The notes beneath the pieces were generated by a model. That model ran no database searches, was not told the DNA's origin, and saw only the letters and a program-made list of their open reading frames with translations. From CALMEC01 sp964393105 (GTDB lineage: Bacteria > Actinomycetota > Thermoleophilia > Miltoncostaeales > Miltoncostaeaceae), in NCBI GenBank assembly GCA_964393105.1, contig CAYMSM010000004.1:1-64000 (forward strand): a stretch of 64,000 nucleotides of DNA, in the 5' to 3' direction. Shown here one piece after another: positions 34,057 through 43,441 of this stretch. Positions within the stretch are counted from its first letter, which is position 1. Every line of letters starts with the position of its first letter. The translations under genes and the position numbers were made by a program.

Positions 34057-34833
34057 ATGGACCGAGCGGTCAACAGCGGCGGCGGCCTTCGGCGGCGCAT
34101 GGCCGTCGTCATCCTGAGCGCAGTCGCGCTCGTATCGGGTGTGTTGGCAGGATGCGGTGGCAGCGATACGAAGCCGCCGTCCACCGCGTCGACGTCGTCG
34201 ACCGCAGCGACGTCCACGCTGGCGGGGCTCACGGCCGACCAGGTGCTCGCCAAGGCCAAAGAGGCGGCGCAGTCGGCGAAGTCGGTGCGGGTCAAGGGTG
34301 AGATCTCCCAGGACGGGCAGTCGATCACGATCGACCTCCGGCTGGCAGGCGTCGCGCGCGGCTCGGGGACGCTGACGCTGGACGGTGGTCGCATCGACGT
34401 GGTGCGTATCGGCAACGACATCTATTTCAAGGCCGACGCGAAGACGCTCGGTCAGACCGTCGCCCAGGGCAACGATCAGCTCATCAAGCTGATCGCTGGT
34501 CGCTACATCAAGGCGTCAGTCACCACACCGGGGTTCGCCAACTTCGCGGGCCTGCTCGACCTGGTCGAGTTCGAGAAGGGTGTCCTGAGCCCGGACGGCA
34601 AGATCAGCCGGACCGACGGAAAGCCCGTCGGCGGCGTCCCGACCGTCGGCCTCAAGGACAACGACGCCAACGACGGCGGGATCCTCTACGTCGCCGACCA
34701 GGCGAAGCCGTACCCACTGCGTATCGAGCCCGCGTCTGGTCCGGGCGTCGTGACGATGAGCGACTGGAATGCCGATGTGACGATCACCCCACCTCCAGCC
34801 GACCAGGTGATCGACGCCAAGAGCCTGGAGTAA
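34057..34833 (+). CDS. LppX/LprAFG-like lipoprotein
   Basis: 258 residues from ATG at 34057, with GGAGGG six bases upstream; an ATG at 34051 is an alternative. Lipoprotein signal: RRRMAVVILSAVALVSGVLAGC (lipobox LAGC), then a Ser/Thr-rich linker. The body has LTADQVLAKAKEAAQSAKSVRVKG and VRIGNDIYFKADAK, the pattern of the actinobacterial LppX/LprA/F/G family. These lipoproteins have a hydrophobic cavity for lipids or glycolipids at the cell surface. Substrate is unknown; the gene is single. Confidence 0.8.
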   Translation: MDRAVNSGGGLRRRMAVVILSAVALVSGVLAGCGGSDTKPPSTASTSSTAATSTLAGLTADQVLAKAKEAAQSAKSVRVKGEISQDGQSITIDLRLAGVARGSGTLTLDGGRIDVVRIGNDIYFKADAKTLGQTVAQGNDQLIKLIAGRYIKASVTTPGFANFAGLLDLVEFEKGVLSPDGKISRTDGKPVGGVPTVGLKDNDANDGGILYVADQAKPYPLRIEPASGPGVVTMSDWNADVTITPPPADQVIDAKSLE

Positions 34834-34958
34834 GGCGGCACGGGCGGTAGCGGGCGTCGAGCACCGTGCGACAGCTCGGTGACGGATTTCCCGACGCGAA
34901 GGAGACATTCACCGCTCTCTGCGATCTCCTGGTCCCAGGACGCGGCCCGCCCCGCTCG

Positions 34959-35621
34959 TCACGGCAGGTCGATCACCACGGGTGGGTTGACCGGCCGGTA
35001 GTCCTCGTCGCAGTTGGATGCGTTTACCAGGATCGTCCCGTCCAGTTGCGCCCGCCCGTATCCCTCGTGGATGTGCCCGAACACGTGGAGTCGTGGCTGG
35101 ACGCGGTCGATCGCCGAGCGCAACTCCTCGCACCCCACGTGCTCCACGTCGACGCCGTCCTCGTCGGACCACCCGCCCGCGGGGCGCGCTGCGCCGTCCA
35201 AGAAGCCAAACGGCGGGCCATGCGTGACCAGAACGTCGGTGTCCTGCGGGATGAGCTCCCACTTCTCGTGGAGCGCGAGGCCACGCGGCAGGTTGAACGC
35301 CCAGTCATAGAACCACGGTTGCCAGGGACTCCCCCAGACGCGGAGCCCGGCGACCTCGGTTCGTTCGTCCAGCAGGTACGTGACCCCGCTCAGAAGCTCC
35401 CGGCCACGGGCGGGCGTGCGCTCGAACAGCCAGTCGTGGTTGCCGGCGATCACGATCTTGTGGGGATGGGGGAGCGCGGCGAACCAGGCGGCGAACTCCT
35501 GCACCTCGGCCTCGCGACCGCGCATCGACACGTCGCCGGCGTGGATCAGCACATCGCCGTCGGGCACGGCGAGCGCGTCGTGGAGTCCATGGGTATCGGA
35601 GAGGCAGACGATCCTGGGCAT
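34959..35621 (-). CDS. calcineurin-like metallophosphoesterase
   Basis: 220 residues from ATG at 35621. Metallophosphoesterase motifs in order: CLSDTHG, HAGDVSMRG, VIAGNHD, TVLVTHGPPFG-like VLVTHGPPFGFLDG and FGHIHEGYG. A dimetal phosphatase/phosphodiesterase, cytosolic, resembling the UPF0046/MPPED-type group. Substrate unknown. It shares a 63-bp divergent promoter region with the FAD monooxygenase. Confidence 0.9.
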   Translation of the reverse strand: MPRIVCLSDTHGLHDALAVPDGDVLIHAGDVSMRGREAEVQEFAAWFAALPHPHKIVIAGNHDWLFERTPARGRELLSGVTYLLDERTEVAGLRVWGSPWQPWFYDWAFNLPRGLALHEKWELIPQDTDVLVTHGPPFGFLDGAARPAGGWSDEDGVDVEHVGCEELRSAIDRVQPRLHVFGHIHEGYGRAQLDGTILVNASNCDEDYRPVNPPVVIDLP

Positions 35622-35684
35622 GACAGGGATCGTGGCAGACCCTGCCGAGGCCGGACCGCGACGTGTTTGTCTAACCTTCTCGTC

Positions 35685-36713
35685 ATGATGAGAATCGCGA
35701 TCGCAGGTGGCGGGATGGTGGGGTTGATGCTCGCGCGGCTGCTTCGGCTACGCGGGTTCGAGCCCCTGGTGTTCGAGCGCATGGCCGAGGGCGCGTTCAT
35801 CCCCCGCGGCTACATGCTGGGCTATCAGGGCTACCCACCGTTCGAGGAGCTCGGCGTGTTGCACCAGATCCGCGAGACGGGATGGGACATCGCCCCGCGT
35901 CCGGATGGCAGCGCCGTCGCCATCGCCGTCAACGTCGGTGAGGTCCTGCACCTACTCGCCCGCGACCTGCCGGTCGAATACGAGCACTCCGTTGTCGACC
36001 TGATCCGTGGGGATGATGATCGCATCGTCGGCGTGGTCGTCGAGGGTCCCGAGGGCCGGCGTGAGGTCGCAGCCGACCTCGTCGTCGCGTGTGACGGCAT
36101 GAACTCCCCCGTGCGCGGCATGGCCGGGCTCGATGCCAAGTTCGACGCGGTCCCCGACGCGACGATCCAGTGGATGGCGCCGACGCTCAACACGAGGTCG
36201 TTCGCGATGCGGTACTTCAGCGACGGCGGTCACATCGGCATGATCGCCTGGCCCGAGGGCACCGCCGGGTGGCGCAGCATCGACAAGGTCGGCCGTGACG
36301 CCGCGGTGGCTCCTGGGGTCGACGCCATCAAGAAGATGTTCATCGACCTGCTTCCGGAATGCGAACAAGGGATCCAGGGCCTCGAGTCACTCGACCAGGT
36401 CCGCTACGGCGAGCCGCAGCTTCTCAACACCCCCAAGTGGTGGATCCCCGGGTTGATCCTGATCGGCGATTCCGCCCACTTCTTCGGCCCCGAGACCGGA
36501 GCGAGCTCGGGGATCGGCCTGGGCGACGCCCAAGCTCTCGCGGAGGCGGTCAACCAGAACCGGGACGATCCGGATGCCGCCTGCCAGAGCTTCGAGTTGT
36601 GGCGCGCGCCCGCGGTACGCCCACTCGAGGCGATGGACCCGAGCCGCCAGCGGATGCTGACCTACGGGCAGATCCAGCCCAAACCCGAGGAGCGCTGGCC
36701 CCCGGCCGGTTAG
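35685..36713 (+). CDS. FAD-dependent monooxygenase (PHBH-like)
   Basis: 342 residues from ATG at 35685. FAD-binding Rossmann motif IAIAGGGMVGLMLARLL at the N terminus, DLVVACDGMNSPVR (the DG motif that also contacts NAD(P)H) and the second FAD motif LILIGDSAHFFGPETGASSG (GD). These are the three fingerprints of single-component aromatic hydroxylases of the p-hydroxybenzoate hydroxylase type. It would hydroxylate an aromatic or polyketide-like substrate using NAD(P)H and O2. No substrate clue from neighbours. Slightly shorter than the usual about 390. Confidence 0.88.
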   Translation: MMRIAIAGGGMVGLMLARLLRLRGFEPLVFERMAEGAFIPRGYMLGYQGYPPFEELGVLHQIRETGWDIAPRPDGSAVAIAVNVGEVLHLLARDLPVEYEHSVVDLIRGDDDRIVGVVVEGPEGRREVAADLVVACDGMNSPVRGMAGLDAKFDAVPDATIQWMAPTLNTRSFAMRYFSDGGHIGMIAWPEGTAGWRSIDKVGRDAAVAPGVDAIKKMFIDLLPECEQGIQGLESLDQVRYGEPQLLNTPKWWIPGLILIGDSAHFFGPETGASSGIGLGDAQALAEAVNQNRDDPDAACQSFELWRAPAVRPLEAMDPSRQRMLTYGQIQPKPEERWPPAG

Positions 36714-36983
36714 GCGAGCCCGGCGCGGGCGGTGACCCGGCCGACTGCAACGCACGCTCGGCGGCCTGGGAGTCGTCGAAGCTCGCGCTGCTTGCGACCG
36801 CACGGCACGCGCTCCTTCGTCGACCCGACGCACAACTCGGAGCATCGCCTGGGCGGGCGACTGCGGCCTGAACCGCAGCGGGGGGAGCCGTGGCGTCCTG
36901 GATCAGGCAGCATTGATGACACAGACGGGTGGGCCACACGAAGGCTGACAAGGACCGCTCGCCGTATCGAGATGGGAGCGAAC

Positions 36984-37424
36984 GTGCCCGAGACCCCGTA
37001 TCGACACATGGCCGTCTGCATCGACCGATCCGATGCATCCTTGGCCACCCTCACCGAGGCGCGCACGCTTCGAGCCACTGCGGGTCCGGGTCGGCTCAGC
37101 ATCGTCCACGTGGCTCCCTGGCCGCTGCTCTACACCGGCGAGGCCGGCGCGTGGGCACCCGACCCCGCCGACATCGAGTCTGCGTCTCGCGAATGGCTCG
37201 AACAGATCGCGGCCGGGGCTGCGGAGGGCGAAGCGGTGCTGCTGGACGGGTACCCCCCGGCGGCGGTGTGCGAGTGGGCCACAGATCACCACGTCGACCT
37301 GATCGTGGCCGCGTCGCACCGTGGGCTCGTCGAGCGCGTTCTGCTCGGCAGCTTCGCCGGGTATCTCGTGCGGCACGCGCCGTGTTCGGTGCTGCTCACA
37401 CGGCCCCACGAAGGGGTTTCGTAG
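36984..37424 (+). CDS. universal stress protein (UspA family)
   Basis: 146 residues from GTG at 36984, preceded by GGGAG; an ATG at 36972 would add four residues. Single Usp domain: HMAVCIDRSDAS at the N terminus, VHVAP at the second strand, and the C-terminal nucleotide-binding segment VAASHRGLVERVLLGSFAGYLVRHAPCSVLL, here quoted as its parts SHRG, LGSFAGYLVRHAPCSVLL. The G-2x-G-9x-G(S/T) ATP motif is partly kept (GLVERVLLGSFAGYLV). Such proteins respond to energy or redox stress. Stand-alone gene. Confidence 0.88.
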   Translation: MPETPYRHMAVCIDRSDASLATLTEARTLRATAGPGRLSIVHVAPWPLLYTGEAGAWAPDPADIESASREWLEQIAAGAAEGEAVLLDGYPPAAVCEWATDHHVDLIVAASHRGLVERVLLGSFAGYLVRHAPCSVLLTRPHEGVS

Positions 37425-37622
37425 GCGCCGTGTCGCCGGGCCGCCTCCGCCAGCGGGCCAGGTGCCACACGGCCTGCGATCGCTGCGAGCGATTCATTCT
37501 CACCCGCGATCCGGTACCATCTGTCGGCCGCGATTACGGCTCCGAACCCCTGTATTTTTCGGCAGGGTAGGTCGATGTGCCGACCCGCCCTGGCAAGTAC
37601 CGATCCGAATGAGGTAGCGAAG

Positions 37623-37826
37623 GTGCCCGAAGGCGTTGTGAAGTGGTTCTCCGCGGAGAAGGGGTACGGGTTCATCACCCCTGACGACGGCGGTCGGGAC
37701 CTCTTCGTCCATCACTCACAAATCCAGATGAACGGTTACCGCAGCCTTGATCAGGGGCAGAAGGTGACGTTCGAGTCCCAGGACGGCGACCGCGGTCCCC
37801 AGGCCGTCGAGGTCACGCTCGTTTAG
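37623..37826 (+). CDS. cold-shock domain protein
   Basis: 67 residues from GTG at 37623, the standard CspA length; the longer frame from 37575 has an unrelated N-terminal tail. RNA-binding motifs RNP1 (KGYGFITP) and RNP2 (DLFVHHSQI) are intact, with GVVKWFSAEKG at the start and a GPQAVEV end. It binds single-stranded RNA/DNA and acts as an RNA chaperone. About 200 bp of upstream leader is AT-richer, as is common for csp mRNAs. Confidence 0.92.
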   Translation: MPEGVVKWFSAEKGYGFITPDDGGRDLFVHHSQIQMNGYRSLDQGQKVTFESQDGDRGPQAVEVTLV

Positions 37827-37869
37827 TCTCCGACACTTCTCGGCGCTCCTCGTTGCGCTTTGCGCAGCG

Positions 37870-38259
37870 GTGGGCGCGGTCGGGTGTGGCGGCGGCGACG
37901 ACCCACCCAAGTCGGTTCCGGTCGCGACCGTCTGCGCGGCGGACGACGGCGATCAAGTCGAACTCCGAGGCTTCCTTCGTTTGCCCGAGCGGATCAGCCT
38001 GACCGATCGCGCCGTCATCGATCTGTTCACCGGGCGCGGAGGCGCGGGCGACCGCGCGTCGATCGAGTTGACGCTGGGGACCGGCTCCAATCAGCTCGAG
38101 CGACCGCAGGCGGGGTTCACCCCCACGAGCCTTCGCGTTCGGGGATCCGATGGAACCGTCGCAACGCTCAACAGCCGGGTCGTCGTGGTGGCCGCCGTCG
38201 CGCGAGACGGTGTCGCTTGCGTGTTGCGTGATCCGACGATAACCGTCGTGCCGACTTGA
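37870..38259 (+). CDS. putative lipoprotein, start unclear
   Basis: 129 residues if read from GTG at 37870. Upstream in the same frame the sequence, from about 37831, encodes RHFSALLVALCAAVGAVGC, a fine lipoprotein signal peptide with lipobox AVGC. However, there is no ATG, GTG or TTG in frame between it and the cold-shock gene. So either a rare start codon is used, the start has been lost, or the GTG gives a product without its signal. The mature part has a beta-rich pattern (VELRGFLRL, IDLFTGRGG, VVVVAAVARDG). No family recognised. Confidence 0.5.
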   Translation: MGAVGCGGGDDPPKSVPVATVCAADDGDQVELRGFLRLPERISLTDRAVIDLFTGRGGAGDRASIELTLGTGSNQLERPQAGFTPTSLRVRGSDGTVATLNSRVVVVAAVARDGVACVLRDPTITVVPT

Positions 38260-38261
38260 GG

Positions 38262-38392
38262 TTCTGTCAGAAGAGCACTGTGGACAATCTGGCGGCTGCA
38301 AAGCGTCGCCAGGCGTTCCCGCGGCCACGCCCGGCATTCCTGACCCGACTGTCGCTCTCCACCTGGACGCACCAGATTGGTTTCTGACACTC
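38262..38392. repeat. palindromic repeat element, copy 3
   Basis: About 131 bp. TGTCAGAA (38265-38272) is mirrored by TTCTGACA (38382-38389), and CAATCTGG (38285-38292) by CCAGATTG (38372-38379). The left arm has CTGGCGGCTGCAAAGCGTCG, nearly the same as in the copy at 63578. It lies between the putative lipoprotein and the convergent YbhN-like gene. Confidence 0.7.
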
Positions 38393-38403
38393 CCTGACCC
38401 GAC

Positions 38404-39483
38404 TCACACACGAGCGGCTTCCAACGTCCGGCCCAGACGTGGGAGGCGGATGAGTGCCCACACGCCGGGGATCGTGGGGAGCCAGAAGCCCACGAACCGG
38501 TAAGCGACGACGCCCGCCAGGGCGTCCTCCAACGGGACGCCGAGCAGGTGCAGCGCGAACGTCATCGCAGCGTCGATCCCTCCGACACCGCCTGTCGGCA
38601 GGGGGAGAATGCTCGCGACGTAACCCGTCGCGTACCCCAGCACCACGACGCCCAGCCCGACGTGCACGTCGAACGCTCGCAGGCAGACGGCAAGGCACGC
38701 GATGTCGGTCACCCAGTACCCGGCTGAGCCGATGAGGATCGGGACGTGCCTCCCGGGTGCCGCCACGATCGCGCGCGTGCGTCCCAGGGCAACGACCGCG
38801 GTCGCGAAACCCTTTCGGATCGTCCTGCTGAAGCGGCTGGCGTCGTGATCGGCAGGAGGGTTGTGTGAGAGACGCGCCACTCGCTGCGGAGCCGACAGGA
38901 ACGTCGCGGCGACCAGACACGCTCCGGTGACCGCAATCCACGGGACCGCGAGGGCGGCGGGAGCCGTGCCGTTCGCCCACAGTACCGCGGCCGCTGTCAT
39001 GCCGATGCAACCGAAGATCGCGTAGAGCACGGTGTTGAGGGTCAGGACCCGCGCGACCGACTCACGGGCGCCGATGCCGGCGCGTCGAAGTCCCCAATAG
39101 TTGACGGCGAGCCCACCGGCTCCCGCCGCCGCCAGCAGGCGGGTGGCGCCGAGTCCCGCCAGCACGATGTGACCGGTCGGACGCAGCGGCAGGGGCGTGC
39201 CATCTCCCCGGAGGGTGATCGTCCGGAACGCGAGGATGTACGCGAGGATCGAGAGCGTCTGGAGCGCGACCCCGGCGAAGAGCCAACCAGCGTGGGCCTC
39301 GCGGAGCCGGTCGACGAACTTTGCGAACCCCGACACCTTACCCAGAAGCAGGACGACGCCGGTGGCCAACAGGGCGCCGACGACGAGGGACAAGAGCAAC
39401 CGCCGCCGGTCGGAGATGAACCGCGACAGGCCATCTGGGCCGGCGCCCGTTTCAGACGCGTGGTTGCGATCGTCCGCCGTCAT
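38404..39483 (-). CDS. YbhN/UPF0104-type integral membrane protein (LPG synthase TM-like)
   Basis: 359 residues from ATG at 39483. About eight to nine hydrophobic helices. Family marks: RLREAHAGWLFAGVALQ, ARRAGIGARESVARVL-like RRAGIGARESVARVL, and the conserved C-terminal loop LPLPTGGVGGIDAAMT followed by VVAYRFVGFWLPTIPG. The fold is shared with the membrane domain of lysyl-phosphatidylglycerol synthase and with flippase-like proteins, but there is no aminoacyl-transfer domain here. Role is probably lipid modification or transport. Single gene. Confidence 0.87.
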   Translation of the reverse strand: MTADDRNHASETGAGPDGLSRFISDRRRLLLSLVVGALLATGVVLLLGKVSGFAKFVDRLREAHAGWLFAGVALQTLSILAYILAFRTITLRGDGTPLPLRPTGHIVLAGLGATRLLAAAGAGGLAVNYWGLRRAGIGARESVARVLTLNTVLYAIFGCIGMTAAAVLWANGTAPAALAVPWIAVTGACLVAATFLSAPQRVARLSHNPPADHDASRFSRTIRKGFATAVVALGRTRAIVAAPGRHVPILIGSAGYWVTDIACLAVCLRAFDVHVGLGVVVLGYATGYVASILPLPTGGVGGIDAAMTFALHLLGVPLEDALAGVVAYRFVGFWLPTIPGVWALIRLPRLGRTLEAARV

Positions 39484-39845
39484 CGCGCGGCGACGCCCGG
39501 ATCGGTGCGGGACGGGGACGGCATGGGGTGCATCTTCGCATCCGGTCGACGCGCCTCCTCCAGTCGGATGGCACGATCAACCCTGCCATCCGGGGCGATC
39601 TGCATGTCGACCGCGAGTAGGACCAATACCCCGGGTTCCCACCATGCGCAGCGCACGCATCTCAGGAGCCGCTACGTGCCACCGGCGCTGGCCTCCGACA
39701 TGCCTCAGGCTCATCCCGTCGCGATCGTCGGGGTCGGCTGCGCGAGTCGGTGAACCACCCTTCAGCAACCGATGTGTGCCAAAACGTCACAGAATTCCCG
39801 CATGTGATGTAACGATTGGCTGTCGCGGTCACGGCCAAATGGCAG
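39484..39845. other. intergenic, no gene recognised
   Basis: 362 bp between the YbhN-like gene start and the lon stop, both on the minus strand. Frames here have no start site or family pattern that would support a gene. The part next to lon (about 39770-39830) is AT-richer (AAAACGTCACAGAATT), so the YbhN promoter or the lon terminator may lie there. No hairpin with a T-tract was seen. Confidence 0.35.
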
Positions 39846-42239
39846 CTACACGGTGGAGGTGGCGGCACGCGCCGCCCGGCGGGGACGGCGTCCGCGTAGG
39901 GCGACGTCCAGCACCTCGCCCAGGCGCTCGGCCAGCACGATGCGGACCTTGGCGCGCAACTCGTCTGAGACGTCCGCCAGCATCTGGGCCTCGTTGAGCT
40001 TGGGGATGATCACCGTGCGGATGCCAGCGCGATGCGCGGCCAACACCTTCTCCTTGACCCCTCCGATCGGTAACACCTGGCCGGTCAGGGTGATCTCACC
40101 GGTCATCGCGACGTTCGGGTCGACGGGCCGCCCCGAGATCGCAGACACCAGCGCGGTCGTCAGCGTCACGCCCGCAGAGGGGCCGTCCTTCGGCACCGCC
40201 CCCGCCGGGATGTGCAGGTGCAGGTCGCGCTTCTGGAAGAAGTCGTCGTCCAGGTCGAGGCCAAGCTCGTCCTCGTGCGCCCGAACGTACGAGACCGCGG
40301 CTTGCGCCGACTCGCGCATGACGTCTCCGAGCTGACCCGTGACGACGAGCCGGCCGGATCCGGGCATGACCTGGGCCTCGACGAACAGGATCTCGCCGCC
40401 TGCACCGGTGACCGCCAGGCCGGTCGCGACGCCCGGCTCGCGGGTACGCCGTTTGACCTCGTAGTGGACACGCTCCGGTCCCAAGAGCTCCCGTACCGTG
40501 TCACGGGTGACCGACACACGCCGTGAATCGCCTTCGGCGACGCGGCGGGCGATCTTGCGTACGACCGCGCCGATCTGTCGCTCGAGCCCGCGTACGCCGG
40601 CCTCGCGTGTGTACTCGGAGACGATGGCACGGATGCCCGGGTCCCCGATGCGGATCTGCTTTCCCGTCAGCCCGTTGGCGTCGAGCTGCCGTGGCACGAG
40701 ATAACGCCGAGCGATGTGGAGCTTCTCCTCGTCCGTGTACCCCGCGAGCCGGATGATCTCCATCCGGTCGCGAAGTGCCGGAGGGATCGTGTCGAGCACG
40801 TTGGCGGTGCAGATGAACAAGACACGACTCAGGTCGAGCGGAAGATCCAGGTAGTGATCGCGAAACGCATGGTGCTGAGCGGGATCCAGCACCTCCAACA
40901 TCGCGGAAGCCGGGTCGCCGCGCACGTCGGAGCCCATCTTGTCGATCTCGTCGATCATCACCACCGGGTTCATCGACTCGGCGTCGCGGATCGCCCTGAC
41001 CAGGGTTCCGGGCATCGCCCCGATGTAGGTGCGCCGGTGCCCGCGGATCTCGGCTTCGTCACGCACCCCGCCTGCCGACATCCGAGCGAACTTCCTTCCG
41101 AGTGTGCGGGCGATCGACTGCCCGAGCGACGTCTTGCCAACCCCGGGAGGACCCACGAAGCACAGGATGGGGCCGGAGACGTCGCGCTTGAGCTGTGCGA
41201 CCGCCAGGTACTCGAGAATGCGGTCCTTGACCTGCTCGATGTCGTAGTGGTCGTCGTCCAGCACGGTGCGCGCCCGCTTGAGATCCAGGTTGTCCTCCGT
41301 GTACGTGCCCCAAGGCAGTGCCAGGATCCAATCGATGTACGTACGGATGACCGAGTACTCCGCAGCCGCCGCGGGCAGGCGGCTCAATCGGTCGAGCTCG
41401 CGCTCGGCGGCCTTGCGGACGACTTCGGGTGGGTCGACCTCTCCGAGGCGGATACGCAGGTCGTTGATCTCGGCCTGCGTCTCGTCGGTCTCGCCGAGCT
41501 CCTCCTGGATCGCGCGAAGCTGTTGGCGCAGGTAGTACTCGCGCTGGTCGCGCCCCATGTCCGACTGCACTTCGCTCTGGATCTTCGCGCCGAGCTCCAG
41601 GACCTCGGCCTCGCGGTTGAGCAAGACGGTGATCCGCCGAAGGCGCTGCTCCAAGTCGAGCTCTGACAGGAGCTCCTGCTTCTCCTCGGACGAGAAGCGC
41701 ATCGACGCGGCGACGATGTACGACAGCAGGGACGGGTCGTCGATGTTCGCGACCGCGAGCTCGAGCTCGTCGGGCAGGTATGGCACCAGGTCGATGATGC
41801 GGCTGAAGATGCTCTGGATGTTGCGGGCGAGCGCCTCGATCTGCTTGCTGCGCTGTCCAAGCTCGGGCATCGCCGCGATCTGCGCGATCAGGTACGGGGT
41901 CGTCGTCGTGTACGGACCGACGCGTACCCGGTCGGTCCCCTGGGCGAGGATGCGCAACGTACCGTCCGGCACCTTCAACATCTTCTGCACGACGGCGACG
42001 GTGCCCACCTCGTGCAGAAGCTCCGGGCCCGGTTCCGGTGTGTCCGGGTTGCGGCTGGCCACGAGCACGACCATACGATTGGCGCTGTCGACGACGTCGT
42101 CGATGAGTCGTATCGAACGCTCCTCGCCGATCGAGAGCGGCGCCATCGCTCCTGGGAACACGACGGTCCCCTTGAGGGGAAGCACAGGAAGCTGCTGAGG
42201 GAACTCGCCCGAGACAGGGATCTGCAGCTCGTCGCTCAC
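39846..42239 (-). CDS. lon: ATP-dependent protease Lon
   Basis: 797 residues from GTG at 42239, overlapping the hsp20 stop as GTGA. LON substrate-binding domain (about 15-205, LPVLPLKGTVVFPG), AAA+ domain with Walker A GPPGVGKTS and Walker B PVVMIDEIDKMG, then the Ser-Lys protease domain: PKDGPSAGVT with the catalytic Ser, and GGVKEKVLAAHRAG with the catalytic Lys. It degrades damaged and regulatory proteins in the cytosol. Standard length. The coupling to a small heat-shock protein suggests shared heat-stress control. Confidence 0.96.
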   Translation of the reverse strand: MSDELQIPVSGEFPQQLPVLPLKGTVVFPGAMAPLSIGEERSIRLIDDVVDSANRMVVLVASRNPDTPEPGPELLHEVGTVAVVQKMLKVPDGTLRILAQGTDRVRVGPYTTTTPYLIAQIAAMPELGQRSKQIEALARNIQSIFSRIIDLVPYLPDELELAVANIDDPSLLSYIVAASMRFSSEEKQELLSELDLEQRLRRITVLLNREAEVLELGAKIQSEVQSDMGRDQREYYLRQQLRAIQEELGETDETQAEINDLRIRLGEVDPPEVVRKAAERELDRLSRLPAAAAEYSVIRTYIDWILALPWGTYTEDNLDLKRARTVLDDDHYDIEQVKDRILEYLAVAQLKRDVSGPILCFVGPPGVGKTSLGQSIARTLGRKFARMSAGGVRDEAEIRGHRRTYIGAMPGTLVRAIRDAESMNPVVMIDEIDKMGSDVRGDPASAMLEVLDPAQHHAFRDHYLDLPLDLSRVLFICTANVLDTIPPALRDRMEIIRLAGYTDEEKLHIARRYLVPRQLDANGLTGKQIRIGDPGIRAIVSEYTREAGVRGLERQIGAVVRKIARRVAEGDSRRVSVTRDTVRELLGPERVHYEVKRRTREPGVATGLAVTGAGGEILFVEAQVMPGSGRLVVTGQLGDVMRESAQAAVSYVRAHEDELGLDLDDDFFQKRDLHLHIPAGAVPKDGPSAGVTLTTALVSAISGRPVDPNVAMTGEITLTGQVLPIGGVKEKVLAAHRAGIRTVIIPKLNEAQMLADVSDELRAKVRIVLAERLGEVLDVALRGRRPRRAARAATSTV

Positions 42240-42679
42240 CCCGGGATCCTGACGCCGATCAGCACGCGGGCGCCCACCGGTGCCTTTGCCAGCGGGAGCG
42301 CGATCTGCAGCAGACCTCGGTCGTAGGTGACGGTGGTCGAGGCGGGGTCAACGGGGGTTTCGATGCGCACGCGCCGTTCGAACGGTCCCCAGTCGATCTC
42401 GACGTGCTGGTAGACGCGCCGGCCTGATTCGGCAGGGCGACGCCGGCCGCCCCGGATCGTCAGGAGGTCCCCGTCGAGAATCACCTCAAGCGTGTGCGGA
42501 TCGAGCCCCGCGATGTCGACCGTGACGTTGAGCGTCGGAGGGGCGTCGGTCAGGTAGACGTCGGTCAAGGCCCGCGGCGTCGCCGCCGCCCGGCCGACCC
42601 CCATCAGCTCGGTCAGGAGCTGGTCGACGCTGCCGGGAAGCTGGCGGAACCCCGTCGGGAAGTCGTCACTGCGTGCCAC
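42236..42679 (-). CDS. Hsp20/alpha-crystallin small heat-shock protein
   Basis: 147 residues from GTG at 42679; the frame remains open to 42760 and the exact start is uncertain because no strong ribosome site is seen. Alpha-crystallin domain (about 45-130): APPTLNVTVDIAGLDPHTLEV, GDLLTIRGGRR, FERRVRIETPVD, and the YDRGLLQIALPL motif (the A-x-x-x-n-GxL type). An ATP-independent holdase that keeps unfolding proteins soluble. Operon with lon, whose start it overlaps. Confidence 0.87.
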   Translation of the reverse strand: MARSDDFPTGFRQLPGSVDQLLTELMGVGRAAATPRALTDVYLTDAPPTLNVTVDIAGLDPHTLEVILDGDLLTIRGGRRRPAESGRRVYQHVEIDWGPFERRVRIETPVDPASTTVTYDRGLLQIALPLAKAPVGARVLIGVRIPG

Positions 42680-42811
42680 GACAATGCATGGTAGCTGCGC
42701 CGCGCAAACCGTGTCCGCGACCAACCCCACGCTGCGAGGGTCCGCATCGGGGGGCGTCACGAGTCGCCGGAGCCCGAATCGATCTCCGTCTCGGGGGCGT
42801 CCCGGCGACGT

Positions 42812-43435
42812 CTATGGGGCGAGGCGTTGCATACGCCACATGCCGTCGTCGGGGGTGTAAAGGAAGCGGTCGTGCAGGCGGTTCTCGGCGTGTTGCCAGA
42901 ACTCGAAGGCCCAGGGGATCAGGCGATACCCGCCCCAGTTGGTCGGTCTCGGGACCGGGGCGTCGCCGAAGCGTCGGGCGAGTTCGGCCACCTCCCGCTC
43001 GAGCGTCGCGCGATCGGGAATCGGATGGCTCTGCGCCGAGGCCCACGCGCCGATCTGGCTCCCACGGTGGCGTGTCGAAAAGTACGAGTCCGACTCCGCG
43101 TCGGTGGTTCTGGCGACTGCCCCCTCGATCCGGATCTGGCGACCGATTGCCGCCCAGTAGACGACGAGTGCAGCTCGCGGATTGGTCTCGAGCTCGCTCG
43201 CCTTGCGGCTTTCGTAGTTCGAGAAGAACACGAAACCGGCTGGACCCCATCCACGCAGCAACACCATCCGTGCGGACGGAGCGCCCGACGGCGTTGCGGT
43301 CGCGAGCGTCACGGCCTCCGGCTCATGCACCTCCGCCGTCCGAGCGCCCTCAAACCACGCGGCGAACTGGATGAAGGGGTCCGGGTCGAGGTCTCCCTCG
43401 CCCAGCGGTACGACCGGCTGGGTCGGCGACGACAT
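42812..43435 (-). CDS. pdxH: pyridoxamine 5'-phosphate oxidase
   Basis: 207 residues from ATG at 43435. It oxidises pyridoxamine or pyridoxine phosphate to pyridoxal phosphate with FMN. Motifs: ARMVLLRGW, FVFFSNYESRKASELETNP (FMN binding), RQIRIEGAV, SYFSTRHRGSQIGAWAS and, at the C terminus, WQHAENRLHDRFLY with the substrate-binding RxH and the family end WRMQRLAP. Normal length. It lies close after the acyl-CoA dehydrogenase gene (6 bp), so cotranscription is likely. Confidence 0.95.
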   Translation of the reverse strand: MSSPTQPVVPLGEGDLDPDPFIQFAAWFEGARTAEVHEPEAVTLATATPSGAPSARMVLLRGWGPAGFVFFSNYESRKASELETNPRAALVVYWAAIGRQIRIEGAVARTTDAESDSYFSTRHRGSQIGAWASAQSHPIPDRATLEREVAELARRFGDAPVPRPTNWGGYRLIPWAFEFWQHAENRLHDRFLYTPDDGMWRMQRLAP

Positions 43436-43441
43436 GGTCCG

